From JAAFIP01 sp043778205 (GTDB lineage Bacteria; Pseudomonadota; Gammaproteobacteria; Burkholderiales; Burkholderiaceae_C): a stretch of DNA of 34,950 nt. Below the pieces are notes generated by a model, which saw only the letters and a list, made by a program, of their open reading frames with translations, was not told where the DNA came from and made no database searches. Positions within the stretch are counted from its first letter, which is position 1, and the number at the start of each line of letters is the position of its first letter. The translations under genes were made by a program, and so were the position numbers. The stretch spans positions 1-34,950 of the forward strand of contig JAYWGO010000192.1 of the NCBI GenBank assembly GCA_043778205.1, read 5' to 3'. Below, piece after piece: positions 1-9,984 of the stretch.

Positions 1-2237
<2,237 letters not shown>

Positions 2238-2323
2238 GGGATAATTGTGCCTGCGGATTCACCGCCTGCCCATTTTTCTTCTCTTTTTAACCTTGGTACG
2301 GATGTGTCCCATCCTCAAGCACT

Positions 2324-3433
2324 ATGAATACAATAGCTACCCGTGCAGCATTTTCTTGGGCCACCAGTGATTTTGACTACCAATTACCGGCCCAACTGAT
2401 TGCCCAGCAGCCTGCAGCGCAGCGCACCGCCTCCCGCCTGCTCGACGGCACTGCGGCGCAGCCCATAGACCGTATTTTCAGCGACCTGCCCTCGCTGCTG
2501 ACCGCGCGCGACCTGCTGGTGTTTAACGATACCCAAGTGGTCAAAGCCCGCCTGTTTGGCGAAAAAGCCACTGGCGGCAAACTAGAGCTGCTGATTGAGC
2601 GCGTGCTGAGCGGCTGCGACGTGGTGGCCCACATGAAGGTCAGCAAAAAGCCGCGTGTGGGCGATGTGCTGCACATGGTGGGCGGCTTTACCGCCACGCT
2701 GGAAGGCCGGTGGCCCGTTGCCGAGGGCCCGCTGTACCGCTTTACGCTGTCTGCCGAGCCCTACGCCATGATGGCCCAGCACGGCCACATCCCTCTGCCG
2801 CCGTACATCACGCGCCAGCAAAGCGGCACGCCCAGCCCCTCCGACACGCAGGCCGAGGCGGTGGACGCACAGCGCTACCAAACCGTGTTTGCCAAGCACC
2901 CCGGCGCCGTGGCCGCACCCACCGCTGCACTGCATTTTGACCAAGCCTTGCTAGACCAGCTGGCAGCCCAGGGCGTGCACCGCGCCAGCGTCACATTGCA
3001 CGTAGGCGCAGGTACGTTTCAGCCCGTCAAAGCCGTGCAGATTGCCGACCACGTGATGCATTTTGAACGCTACGCCCTGCCCAGCGCCACCCTGCAAGCG
3101 GTGGCCGACTGCAAAGCGCGCAGCGGGCGCGTGGTGGCAGTAGGCACCACCACCGTGCGCACGCTAGAGACCTGGGCCCAAACAGGCCAAACCAGCGGCG
3201 ACACCAACATTTTCATCACCCCTGGCTTTGCATTCAAAGTGGTCGATGCCTTGATCACCAACTTCCACTTGCCCCAAAGCACCTTGATGATGCTGGTCAG
3301 CGCTTTTGCAGGCTATGACCACACCATGGCCCTGTACCAGCACGCAATTGCGCAGAAATACCGGTTTTTTAGCTATGGGGACAGCATGCTGCTGCAAAAG
3401 AGCCCACTGCTGGACAACACATCGACAGCCTAA
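2324..3433 (+). CDS. queA: S-adenosylmethionine:tRNA ribosyltransferase-isomerase QueA
   Basis: QueA transfers and isomerises the ribosyl group of SAM onto preQ1 in tRNA to give epoxyqueuosine, the penultimate step of queuosine synthesis at the wobble base. The 369-residue product has the usual QueA start region (SDFDYQLPAQLIAQ), FNDTQVVKARLFG, and the C-terminal GTTTVRTLE and NFHLPQSTLMMLVSAFAG blocks. The only in-frame initiator before the conserved region is the ATG at 2324; a TAA lies in frame at 2288-2290. That ATG abuts a dispersed repeat copy, which supplies residues 2-13 (NTIATRAAFSWA) ahead of the conserved SDFD. No Shine-Dalgarno sequence is evident. tgt, the partner gene in the pathway, lies downstream beyond a toxin-antitoxin pair. 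The tail of queA carries the promoter of that pair. Confidence 0.96.
   Translation: MNTIATRAAFSWATSDFDYQLPAQLIAQQPAAQRTASRLLDGTAAQPIDRIFSDLPSLLTARDLLVFNDTQVVKARLFGEKATGGKLELLIERVLSGCDVVAHMKVSKKPRVGDVLHMVGGFTATLEGRWPVAEGPLYRFTLSAEPYAMMAQHGHIPLPPYITRQQSGTPSPSDTQAEAVDAQRYQTVFAKHPGAVAAPTAALHFDQALLDQLAAQGVHRASVTLHVGAGTFQPVKAVQIADHVMHFERYALPSATLQAVADCKARSGRVVAVGTTTVRTLETWAQTGQTSGDTNIFITPGFAFKVVDALITNFHLPQSTLMMLVSAFAGYDHTMALYQHAIAQKYRFFSYGDSMLLQKSPLLDNTSTA
2330..2362 (+). repeat. Dispersed palindromic element, copy B (5' end of queA)
   Basis: ACAATAGCTACCCGTGCAGC followed by ATTTTCTTGGGCC. It starts just after the queA initiator ATG and is read as TIATRAAFSWA, the same forward frame as the copies in yggS and putA (IAARAAFAWA, IAARAAIAW). 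Confidence 0.85.
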
Positions 3434-3450
3434 TCGTTAAACACTATAAT
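3422..3450 (+). promoter_or_regulatory. Strong sigma70-type promoter for the vapBC-like pair
   Basis: TCGACA (3422-3427, five of six matches to TTGACA) and a perfect TATAAT (3445-3450) are separated by exactly 17 bp. The expected transcription start falls at about 3457-3458, on or next to the antitoxin ATG at 3458, so the mRNA would be leaderless or nearly so. No Shine-Dalgarno is present. The self-complementary octamer TATCGATA (3451-3458), between the -10 box and the start codon, could be part of an autoregulatory operator (inference). Confidence 0.7.
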
Positions 3451-3457
3451 TATCGAT

Positions 3458-3676
3458 ATGAAAACTGAAGAAATCACCGTCTCCTCTAAATTCCAAGTCG
3501 TTATCCCGCTGTCGCTGCGCGAGCGCAGGCATATTGTGGCGGGGCAAAAAATGGCCTGGGTCGATTTTGGCGACGGGCTGCGCCTGCTTGAGGTCAAACC
3601 GCCTGCGGCCTACCGGGGCATAGCGCGTGGCCTGAAAGACAGCCATATTGCAGACGATGCAGAACGCTTTGCATGA
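3458..3676 (+). CDS. AbrB/SpoVT-type antitoxin, VapB-like
   Basis: The product is a 72-residue protein. Its N-terminal half (EITVSSKFQVVIPLSLRERR) is the swapped-hairpin AbrB/SpoVT DNA-binding fold seen in VapB and MazE antitoxins. The C-terminal tail (YRGIARGLKDSHIADDAERFA) would wrap and inhibit the toxin. The stop overlaps the start of the downstream PIN-domain gene as ATGA (3673-3676), the usual coupling in these operons. The promoter lies within the queA 3' end, so autoregulation by the pair is likely. VapB family membership is inferred from the partner. Confidence 0.85.
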   Translation: MKTEEITVSSKFQVVIPLSLRERRHIVAGQKMAWVDFGDGLRLLEVKPPAAYRGIARGLKDSHIADDAERFA

Positions 3677-4092
3677 AAAAAGCTGCGTCTGTCCCCACAG
3701 CCCAAGCCTTGCACAGTGCCCTCATTACGCTGGACAGTTCTTGTTGGCTTGAGTACTTTATGGACACCGAGCGTGCAGACTGGTATGCCAGCGCCATAGC
3801 ACAGCCCGCGCAACTGATCGTGCCGATGATCACGGTCTACGAAGTGTATAAAAAATTACGCCGTGAGCTAAGCGATGGCGTTGCCCGCGAAGCAGTAGGC
3901 CTGATGCGCCAAGGCCAGTTGGTAGAAGCTGATCTGGCCATTTCGCTGGCTGCCGCACATATTGACATGGCCATGGCCGACAGCCTGATTTACGCCACTG
4001 CCCAAGAACGCCTTGCCACTGTGTGGTCGCAAGATGCCCATTTTGAAGGCCGCCCAGGGGTGAAATTTTTCGCCAAAACAGCGGCCCATTGA
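3673..4092 (+). CDS. PIN-domain ribonuclease toxin, VapC-like
   Basis: A 139-residue PIN-domain protein. The four expected acidic positions are visible: D21 (LDSS), E57 (VYEV), D103 (MADSLIYA) and D121 (SQDAHFEG), so the Mg-dependent RNase site appears intact. VapC toxins cleave RNA, often initiator or elongator tRNAs or 23S rRNA. About 17 residues precede the usual PIN start (ITLDSS). No in-frame alternative initiator is obvious there, and the ATGA overlap with the antitoxin supports the ATG at 3673. It ends 7 bp before tgt, so the pair is embedded in a queuosine gene cluster. Confidence 0.87.
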   Translation: MKKAASVPTAQALHSALITLDSSCWLEYFMDTERADWYASAIAQPAQLIVPMITVYEVYKKLRRELSDGVAREAVGLMRQGQLVEADLAISLAAAHIDMAMADSLIYATAQERLATVWSQDAHFEGRPGVKFFAKTAAH

Positions 4093-4099
4093 GTTTTTT

Positions 4100-5308
4100 A
4101 TGCTGAAATTTGAACTTTTAAAAACCGACCCCGCTACCAGCGCGCCCAGTGGCAGCCATTTAGGCAACTACGCAGGCAGCCACGCGCGCCGTGGCCGCCT
4201 GACCCTGAACCACGGCGTGGTAGAAACGCCCATTTTCATGCCAGTAGGCACCTACGGTACGGTCAAGGGCGTGATGCCCAGCAGCCTGCACGGCATGGGT
4301 GCGCAAATTATTTTGGGCAACACCTTCCATTTGTGGATGCGCCCTGGCGAAGACGTGATGCGCCAGTTTGGCGGCCTGCACCAGTTTGAAAACTGGCACA
4401 AACCCATCTTGACCGACAGCGGCGGTTTTCAGGTCTGGTCGCTGGGAGAGATGCGCAAAATCAGCGAAGAAGGTGTGCGCTTTGCCTCGCCTGTGAACGG
4501 CGACAAACTGTTTCTCACGCCCGAGATCAGCATGCAAATTCAGTCGCTGCTTAACAGCGACATTGCCATGCAGTTTGACGAATGCACGCCCTATGAAACC
4601 CAAGGCGTGATCACCACCGAACCCGAGGCCAGGGTGTCGATGGAGCTCTCCCTGCGCTGGGCCCAGCGCTGCCAAGCCGAGTTTGCCCGGCTGGCCAACC
4701 CCAATGCGCTGTTTGGCATAGTACAAGGCGGCATGCACGAGGGCCTGCGCGACGAGTCTTTGGCGGGGCTGGAAGATTTGAACTTCCCCGGCATTGCCGT
4801 AGGCGGTTTGAGCGTGGGCGAACCCAAAGAAGACATGGTGCGCGTGCTCAGCCACATTGGCCCCAAGCTGCCCGCCGACAAGCCGCACTACCTGATGGGC
4901 GTGGGCACGCCAGAAGACTTGATTACCGGCGTGCAAAACGGCATCGACATGTTTGACTGCGTGATGCCCACCCGCAACGCCCGCAACGGCCATTTGTTCA
5001 CCCGCTTTGGCGACCTGAAAGTGCGCAACGCCCGCCACAAAAGCGACATGGGCCCGGCAGACAGCACCTGCACCTGCTACGCATGCGCCGGCTACACCGA
5101 CGCGCAGGGCCACACTACGGGCGGCTTTAGCCGGGCCTACCTGCACCACCTAGAGCGCTGCGGCGAAATGCTGGGGCCCATGCTGGGCAGCATTCACAAT
5201 TTGCACTATTTTTTAAACCTCATGCGCGAGGTGCGCGCGGCGCTGGACGCTGGCAGCTTTGGTGCCTACGTGAAACAATTTCACGCCGACCGTGCACGCG
5301 GGGTTTAA
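4100..5308 (+). CDS. tgt: tRNA-guanine transglycosylase Tgt
   Basis: Tgt exchanges the wobble guanine of GUN-anticodon tRNAs (His, Asp, Asn, Tyr) for preQ1, which QueA then modifies. The 402-residue product carries ETPIFMPVGTYGTVKG near the N-terminus, TDSGGFQVWSL with the general-base Asp at about 106, GIVQGG, GIDMFDCVMPTRNARNG with the nucleophilic Asp at about 283, and a zinc site CTCYAC followed by the downstream His of AYLHHL. It is slightly longer than the usual 370-390 residues, with an N-terminal extension. The start at 4100 has only a weak ribosome-binding site, so it may depend on read-through from vapC or queA. Confidence 0.97.
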   Translation: MLKFELLKTDPATSAPSGSHLGNYAGSHARRGRLTLNHGVVETPIFMPVGTYGTVKGVMPSSLHGMGAQIILGNTFHLWMRPGEDVMRQFGGLHQFENWHKPILTDSGGFQVWSLGEMRKISEEGVRFASPVNGDKLFLTPEISMQIQSLLNSDIAMQFDECTPYETQGVITTEPEARVSMELSLRWAQRCQAEFARLANPNALFGIVQGGMHEGLRDESLAGLEDLNFPGIAVGGLSVGEPKEDMVRVLSHIGPKLPADKPHYLMGVGTPEDLITGVQNGIDMFDCVMPTRNARNGHLFTRFGDLKVRNARHKSDMGPADSTCTCYACAGYTDAQGHTTGGFSRAYLHHLERCGEMLGPMLGSIHNLHYFLNLMREVRAALDAGSFGAYVKQFHADRARGV

Positions 5309-5341
5309 CAGCTTTGCACACCCGGCTTAAAAAAACTTGCC

Positions 5342-6163
5342 ATGAACGACCCCAAAATTAACAAAAAATTTGCTGTGGCTAAAGGCCCGGTGAACCGGCG
5401 CTTGGTAGCAGCCGACACCGCAGGCAGCGACAAAGCCTCCCCGCTGGCGCTGGCCCGCCTGCAAGCAGCGCAAGCCCGCCAGCGCCTGGGCCGCAGCTTG
5501 GCGCAGCGTTTGTCGGGCCAGCGCCAGCCTACCGGCAAGCAAGCCTTAAGCCCTGCCGACATTATGGTCGCCATGGGCGCAGCCGCCAGCGTAGTGGGCT
5601 TGGTACTGGGCGTGATTCAAAGCTCGGTACCTATTGCCGCAGTCAGCGCAGTGCTGGTGTGCGGGTTTGGCTGGCGCTCTTACGTTGCGCTGCAAAAAAG
5701 GCGTGAGCTGGGTGTGGCGGTTAGCAGCAGCCCTGTAGATTTTGTCGACCACAACGACATTGCCCTGCTAGACACCGCCATGGAAAAGCTGGCGCTAGAG
5801 GCCTCGCAAGACACCGTAGACAAGCTCTCGGAGCTGAAAACCTTGATCGTGCAGTGTGTTGCTTTGATCAGCCAAACCAAAAGCACCCAGGCTTTGGCCA
5901 ATGACGACCAGCTGTTTATCAGGGAGTGTATTCGCCGCTATGCGCCAGACTCTATCAGCAGCTATTTGCGGGTGCCCAGCAAAGACAGAGCCAGCTTGGT
6001 GATCGAAGAGGGAAAGACCGCAACCCAACTGCTGCATGGCCAAATTGACATGCTGATGGCGCAGCTGCGGTCTAAAGAGCAGCGCCTAACGCAGTTGTCA
6101 GGCGAGTCTTTAATGCAGCAACAGCGGTTTTTGGCAGTCAAGACCGGCAAGGGCCTTGACTAG
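5342..6163 (+). CDS. Two-helix membrane protein with cytoplasmic helical domain, XpaC-like
   Basis: The 273-residue product has a basic, Arg/Gln-rich N-terminal tail, two adjacent membrane helices (about residues 72-92 and 95-115) and a long mostly helical C-terminal domain ending in a probable coiled coil. The order of parts resembles the XpaC family (named for 5-bromo-4-chloroindolyl phosphate hydrolysis), including a block of the form RECIRRYAPDSISSYLRV. I infer XpaC from this architecture and from the nearby TelA gene, since xpaC and telA homologues are neighbours in Bacillus. The residue match is not strong enough to be sure. It starts 33 bp after tgt without a clear Shine-Dalgarno and converges on the YiaA-type gene 18 bp away. 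Biochemical function is unknown. Confidence 0.6.
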   Translation: MNDPKINKKFAVAKGPVNRRLVAADTAGSDKASPLALARLQAAQARQRLGRSLAQRLSGQRQPTGKQALSPADIMVAMGAAASVVGLVLGVIQSSVPIAAVSAVLVCGFGWRSYVALQKRRELGVAVSSSPVDFVDHNDIALLDTAMEKLALEASQDTVDKLSELKTLIVQCVALISQTKSTQALANDDQLFIRECIRRYAPDSISSYLRVPSKDRASLVIEEGKTATQLLHGQIDMLMAQLRSKEQRLTQLSGESLMQQQRFLAVKTGKGLD

Positions 6164-6181
6164 GCTACTTAAAGCCTATGC

Positions 6182-6619
6182 CTAAGCCTCCCCGCGGCCA
6201 CCCGATTTGTCCATCAAATCGGCTTCGTGTTTGTCACGCACGGTTTTGGCCACCGTAAAGGTGGTGCTGATCAAAAACAACCAGCTCACCACCATAAAAC
6301 CCTTTTGCCATTCACCAATGTTCATGCGCCACAGGCCCCAAGCGGTTAAACAAAACGCAGCCGCAAAAGCCACCCACACCGTCATCGTCCATGAGGCCGT
6401 GTCCACCTGGCCGTCGCGATTGTCCCGAATGGTCTTGGCCACCGCAAACGACGCGAACAGGCAAAAGAACAAACCAATCGCCAAGAAGGCACGGTCTAGC
6501 TCTTGGCCGGGCAGGCGAATCACGCCTACCGCACAGGCGCTGATCGCAATGCCGAATGAAATCCAAACCTGGCTGCGCCAACCAGAAGTGTCGCGCTGCA
6601 TTACATACTGAGAAGCCAT
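6182..6619 (-). CDS. YiaA/YiaB two-helix family inner-membrane protein
   Basis: A 145-residue protein with two tandem two-helix units. Each ends in the family's characteristic phrase: FAVAKTIRDN after the first pair and FTVAKTVRDKHEAD after the second. Four membrane helices are predicted by eye. A good ribosome-binding site (AAGGA, about 7 nt upstream) supports the ATG at 6617-6619. It lies 59 bp downstream of the telA-like gene on the same strand, so the two are probably co-transcribed. The 59-bp gap is rich in short GAAATT repeats. YiaA proteins have no firmly known function. Confidence 0.85.
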   Translation of the reverse strand: MASQYVMQRDTSGWRSQVWISFGIAISACAVGVIRLPGQELDRAFLAIGLFFCLFASFAVAKTIRDNRDGQVDTASWTMTVWVAFAAAFCLTAWGLWRMNIGEWQKGFMVVSWLFLISTTFTVAKTVRDKHEADLMDKSGGRGEA

Positions 6620-6678
6620 GAGATATCCTTTTTAAATTAAAGAGAGACTGAAATTAAACTGAAATTGAAATTGAAAAT

Positions 6679-7878
6679 TTAAAGCGCCACAGGCCCTGCC
6701 AAGCTCTCGCGCGTTGCCTCACGCGCCTGGCGTTGGCGGGTACGGTCGATGTACTGGTCGGCACGTGCCAATTGCTCTTTCATGATGGTGTTGTTTTGCC
6801 CCATAACTTCAATTGATTTGGCGCGGAAGGTGTCCATCGCGTCCATCGCCTTGAAGGTTTGGTCAAACATTTCTTTCATTTTTTCAATGCCCAGCATGGG
6901 GTTTTGCGCAAACTGGGTGGTTTTCTCCACATGGGTGTTCAGCTGACGGCCCGACTCGGCTACCAAATTTTCAATCGCACTGTTCACGCCAGTAAGCATT
7001 TCCATCACCTGAATTTGGTTGCCTGTAGCGCGCGCAACGGTTTGCGCTACGGCCAGCGCGCTCATGCCGGTGGTGGCCACGCGGGTGCAGCCGTTCATCA
7101 TTTCGCGGCCAGTTTTCTTCAGCACGTCCAGCGCCAAGTAGCCATTGGTGCATATGGCCTGCTGGGTTTGCATGTCCAGCAAGTTTTGCCGTGCATAAAA
7201 CAACACCTCCTGCTGCAAAGCCTTGGCTTTGGTGGGGTCGGTGGCTTGCAAGGCGTCTACTTTAGAGGCCAGCTTGGCATCCAGGGTTTCGGCAAAATAA
7301 ATCGCGCCAGACAGCTTTTGCATAGCGTCCCACAGCTTGGTACGGGTGGCTTCAATGTCTACTACGTCGCGCTGCATGTCATCACGCGCGGTGTAGATTT
7401 GCTGCATGCTTTTTTGCAGCTGCGAGCCAGCACTTTGGTACCTGCGGAAATACGACTGCAGCTTGTTGCCATACGGAATAAAGCCCAGCAATTTTTGCGG
7501 CTGGAACAGGTCGCCTTCTTTGCCGGGGTTAAGCTCGTCCAAATGGCCGCGCATGTCTTGAATCGCTTTGAAAGCACTGCTGTCTTCGATGCCTGCAAAG
7601 TTGCGCTGTAGCAAGCGCCCCTGCATCAGGCCTGAGGCTATAGACACTTCCTCGCGTCCCAAGGCAAAGGCACTGTCTAGCTTGGACTTGAAAGCTTCGC
7701 TTTGCACGTCCTCCTTGAGCAAGCCTTCCATAAAACGGTCTACCTGGTCGTCCACTGCGGTTTGTGTCTCGCGTGCCAATGGCACGGCTGACTGGGCGGC
7801 CAAGTTAGACAAGGGCGTGATCACCTCAGGCGGCGACAGCGTAAACGGGGTAACTGCGGGGCTGGTAACTTCTGACAT
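6679..7878 (-). CDS. Toxic anion resistance protein, TelA/KlaA family
   Basis: A 399-residue, soluble, almost entirely helical protein. TelA-family markers include LLGFIPYGNKLQSYFRRYQSA in the N-terminal third, the central QQAICTNGYLALDVLKKT region and repeated long amphipathic helices to the end. Family members are linked to tellurite and other anion or envelope stress resistance; the mechanism is not settled. I chose ATG 7876-7878 (MSEVTSPAV) because AAGGAG stands 8 nt upstream. A longer frame to 7932 has no such site. It leads a probable operon with the YiaA-type gene and faces the XpaC-like gene. Confidence 0.92.
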   Translation of the reverse strand: MSEVTSPAVTPFTLSPPEVITPLSNLAAQSAVPLARETQTAVDDQVDRFMEGLLKEDVQSEAFKSKLDSAFALGREEVSIASGLMQGRLLQRNFAGIEDSSAFKAIQDMRGHLDELNPGKEGDLFQPQKLLGFIPYGNKLQSYFRRYQSAGSQLQKSMQQIYTARDDMQRDVVDIEATRTKLWDAMQKLSGAIYFAETLDAKLASKVDALQATDPTKAKALQQEVLFYARQNLLDMQTQQAICTNGYLALDVLKKTGREMMNGCTRVATTGMSALAVAQTVARATGNQIQVMEMLTGVNSAIENLVAESGRQLNTHVEKTTQFAQNPMLGIEKMKEMFDQTFKAMDAMDTFRAKSIEVMGQNNTIMKEQLARADQYIDRTRQRQAREATRESLAGPVAL

Positions 7879-8001
7879 AACATTCTCCTTGGATTTGAAT
7901 TTGTGAAGCTCTGCATAGGAAGTGTCGCGCAACTCTGTGAGGTACGCAAAATAAATACACGGTCGCTGTTGGCACTGCTCAGGGTGTTAAAAAATGCTAC
8001 T

Positions 8002-9975
8002 TTAACTGATTAAAAGCGCCTTGACACGCGCTTGCAGCAGTTCGGGCTGCACTTGGTCGGCTGGCAAGGGTGGGCCCACATTCAAACCTACGCGGCTGAA
8101 CACCCCGCGCCGAAAGGGGCGCACCATGGCACCGTTTTTCTCAATCCGGCTGAAGTAACTGCCCCACAAATTGGTCAGCGCCATCGGAATCACCGGCGGC
8201 GTGATGCCTTGGGCCTTAGCATCTTGCAAAATTCGCATGATGCCGCCTTTGAATTCTTGCACCTCTCCATCTTTGGTAATGCCGCCTTCTGGAAAAATGG
8301 CCAGTAAATCGCCCTCTTTGAGCACCGCTTGCACTGCCACAAAGGCTTGCGCGTAAGCAACCGGGTCTTCAGAGCGCGGCGCAATAGGAATGGCTTTGGC
8401 TAGTCTGAACATCCAGCCCAGCACCGGGACTTTAAAAATACGGTGGTCCATGACAAAACGAATCGGCCGTGGGCTGGCCGCCATCAGCAGCACGGCATCG
8501 ACAAAGCTCACGTGGTTGCAGGTCAAAATAGCCGCACCTTGTACGGGAATATGGTGGTCGCCCGTGACTTTAAAACGGTAAACACAGCGCGAAGCCACCC
8601 AGGCAATAAAGCGCAAAAAGTACTCCGGCACCAGCATGAAAATATAAAACGCCACCACAGCGTTGGCCAAGCCGGTGAACAAAAATATCTGCGGAATGGT
8701 GAAATGCGCCGCCAACAGCAGCCCTGCAATCACCGAGCTGGCAATCATGAACAGCGCATTGAGGATATTGTTGGCCGCAATAATGCGCGCGCGGTGCGTG
8801 GGCTGGCTGCGCAGCTGAATCAGCGCGTACATGGGCACGCTGTACAGGCCCGCAAACAGGCTGAGCAAGGCCAGGTCGGCCATCACCCGCCAATGCGCGC
8901 TCATGCTGATGAACTGGCCAATGCTTAGCGCGCTGCTGGCTGGCAGGCCGCGCGAGGCAAAGTACAGGTCGATTGAAAAAATGCTCATGCCTATCGCGCC
9001 CAGCGGTACCAGGCCAATCTCTACATGGCGACGGCTTAAGGTTTCGCACAGCAGCGAGCCGATGGCAATGCCAATAGAAAAAACCACCAGCAGCAAAGAG
9101 GCCACTTGGCTGCTGCCGTGCAGTACTTCTTTGGCAAAGCTGGGGAACTGCGACAAAAATGTAGCACCAAAAAACCACATCCAGCTGATGCCTAACAGTG
9201 AGCGGAACACGACGGTATTTTGGTGGGCTAGTTTTAAATTTGCCAGCGTTTCTGTCACGGGGTTCCAGTTAATGTGCAAGCCAGGGTCGGTTGCCGGTGC
9301 AGAGGGGATGTACTGGGCCACCACGCGACCCACCAAAGCCGCCACTACGCAAGCAATGGCCACGTAAGTAGGCCCCACCTGCGGAACAGCCACCAACAGG
9401 CCACCCACCACATTGCCCGCCAAAATAGCCACGAACGTGCCCATCTCCACCATGCCGTTGCCGCCGGTAAGCTCGCGCTCGCTCAGCACCTGGGGCATGT
9501 AGGCAAACTTAACCGGGCCAAACAAAGTAGAGTGCACACCCATTAAAAATGTGCAGGCCAGCAGCACGGGCACATTGGCCGTGGGAAAGCCAAATGCAGC
9601 CAGCAACATGATGCCAATTTCCAGGTTTTTAACAAAGCGAATGACTTTGGTTTTGTCGTACTTGTCGGTCAACTGCCCGCTGGTGGCACTGAACAGTAGA
9701 AACGGCAAGATAAACAAGGCCCCAATCACCAGCCCCGCCATGGCAGGCTGCATCCAGCTGATGCTAAGCTGGTAGGTCACCATGACGGTGAAGGCGAACT
9801 TAAACAAATTGTCGTTGGCCGCACCGGCAAACTGGGTCCAGAAAAAAGGTGCGAAGCGGCGCTGGGTTAACAAAGCGAATTGGTTAGGATGCTCTTGCGC
9901 TTGCGCATCTGCATGCGCCTGCGCATCTGCATGCAAAGCGCTGGGTTCTGCTGAACGGTGAGGAATAGCTGCCAT
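8002..9975 (-). CDS. Fused MFS lysophospholipid transporter (LplT-like) / PlsC-type acyltransferase
   Basis: The 657-residue product has an N-terminal MFS transporter (about residues 35-430, with FWTQFAGAANDNLFKF and GQLTDKYDKTKVIRF) joined to a glycerolipid acyltransferase domain. The acyltransferase signature NHVSFVD has its catalytic His at 488 and Asp at 493, and a following FPEGG block is present. In E. coli LplT and Aas flip and re-acylate lysophospholipids. This protein lacks the acyl-ACP synthetase third module seen in longer homologues. The start is backed by AAGGAG 7 nt upstream. The leader holds a small internal repeat (HADAQA twice). The CREST-type gene lies 9 bp upstream on the same strand, so both probably belong to one phospholipid turnover operon (inference). 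Confidence 0.92.
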   Translation of the reverse strand: MAAIPHRSAEPSALHADAQAHADAQAQEHPNQFALLTQRRFAPFFWTQFAGAANDNLFKFAFTVMVTYQLSISWMQPAMAGLVIGALFILPFLLFSATSGQLTDKYDKTKVIRFVKNLEIGIMLLAAFGFPTANVPVLLACTFLMGVHSTLFGPVKFAYMPQVLSERELTGGNGMVEMGTFVAILAGNVVGGLLVAVPQVGPTYVAIACVVAALVGRVVAQYIPSAPATDPGLHINWNPVTETLANLKLAHQNTVVFRSLLGISWMWFFGATFLSQFPSFAKEVLHGSSQVASLLLVVFSIGIAIGSLLCETLSRRHVEIGLVPLGAIGMSIFSIDLYFASRGLPASSALSIGQFISMSAHWRVMADLALLSLFAGLYSVPMYALIQLRSQPTHRARIIAANNILNALFMIASSVIAGLLLAAHFTIPQIFLFTGLANAVVAFYIFMLVPEYFLRFIAWVASRCVYRFKVTGDHHIPVQGAAILTCNHVSFVDAVLLMAASPRPIRFVMDHRIFKVPVLGWMFRLAKAIPIAPRSEDPVAYAQAFVAVQAVLKEGDLLAIFPEGGITKDGEVQEFKGGIMRILQDAKAQGITPPVIPMALTNLWGSYFSRIEKNGAMVRPFRRGVFSRVGLNVGPPLPADQVQPELLQARVKALLIS

Positions 9976-9984
9976 GTTGGCTCC

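Noticed and set aside
4160..5149. Long minus-strand open frame opposite tgt (329 codons)
   Set aside because: It lies entirely within the well-conserved tgt gene and its His/Ala/Gly/Val-rich translation reflects third-position GC bias, not a protein.
6640..6680. GAAATT-rich direct repeats between the telA-like and yiaA-like genes
   Set aside because: Low-complexity AT-rich spacer; no clear unit, dyad or regulatory site.
9895..9945. Short GCATCTGCATGC-type repeat in the transporter/acyltransferase leader
   Set aside because: Only about two copies encoding HADAQA; simple internal duplication without further significance.
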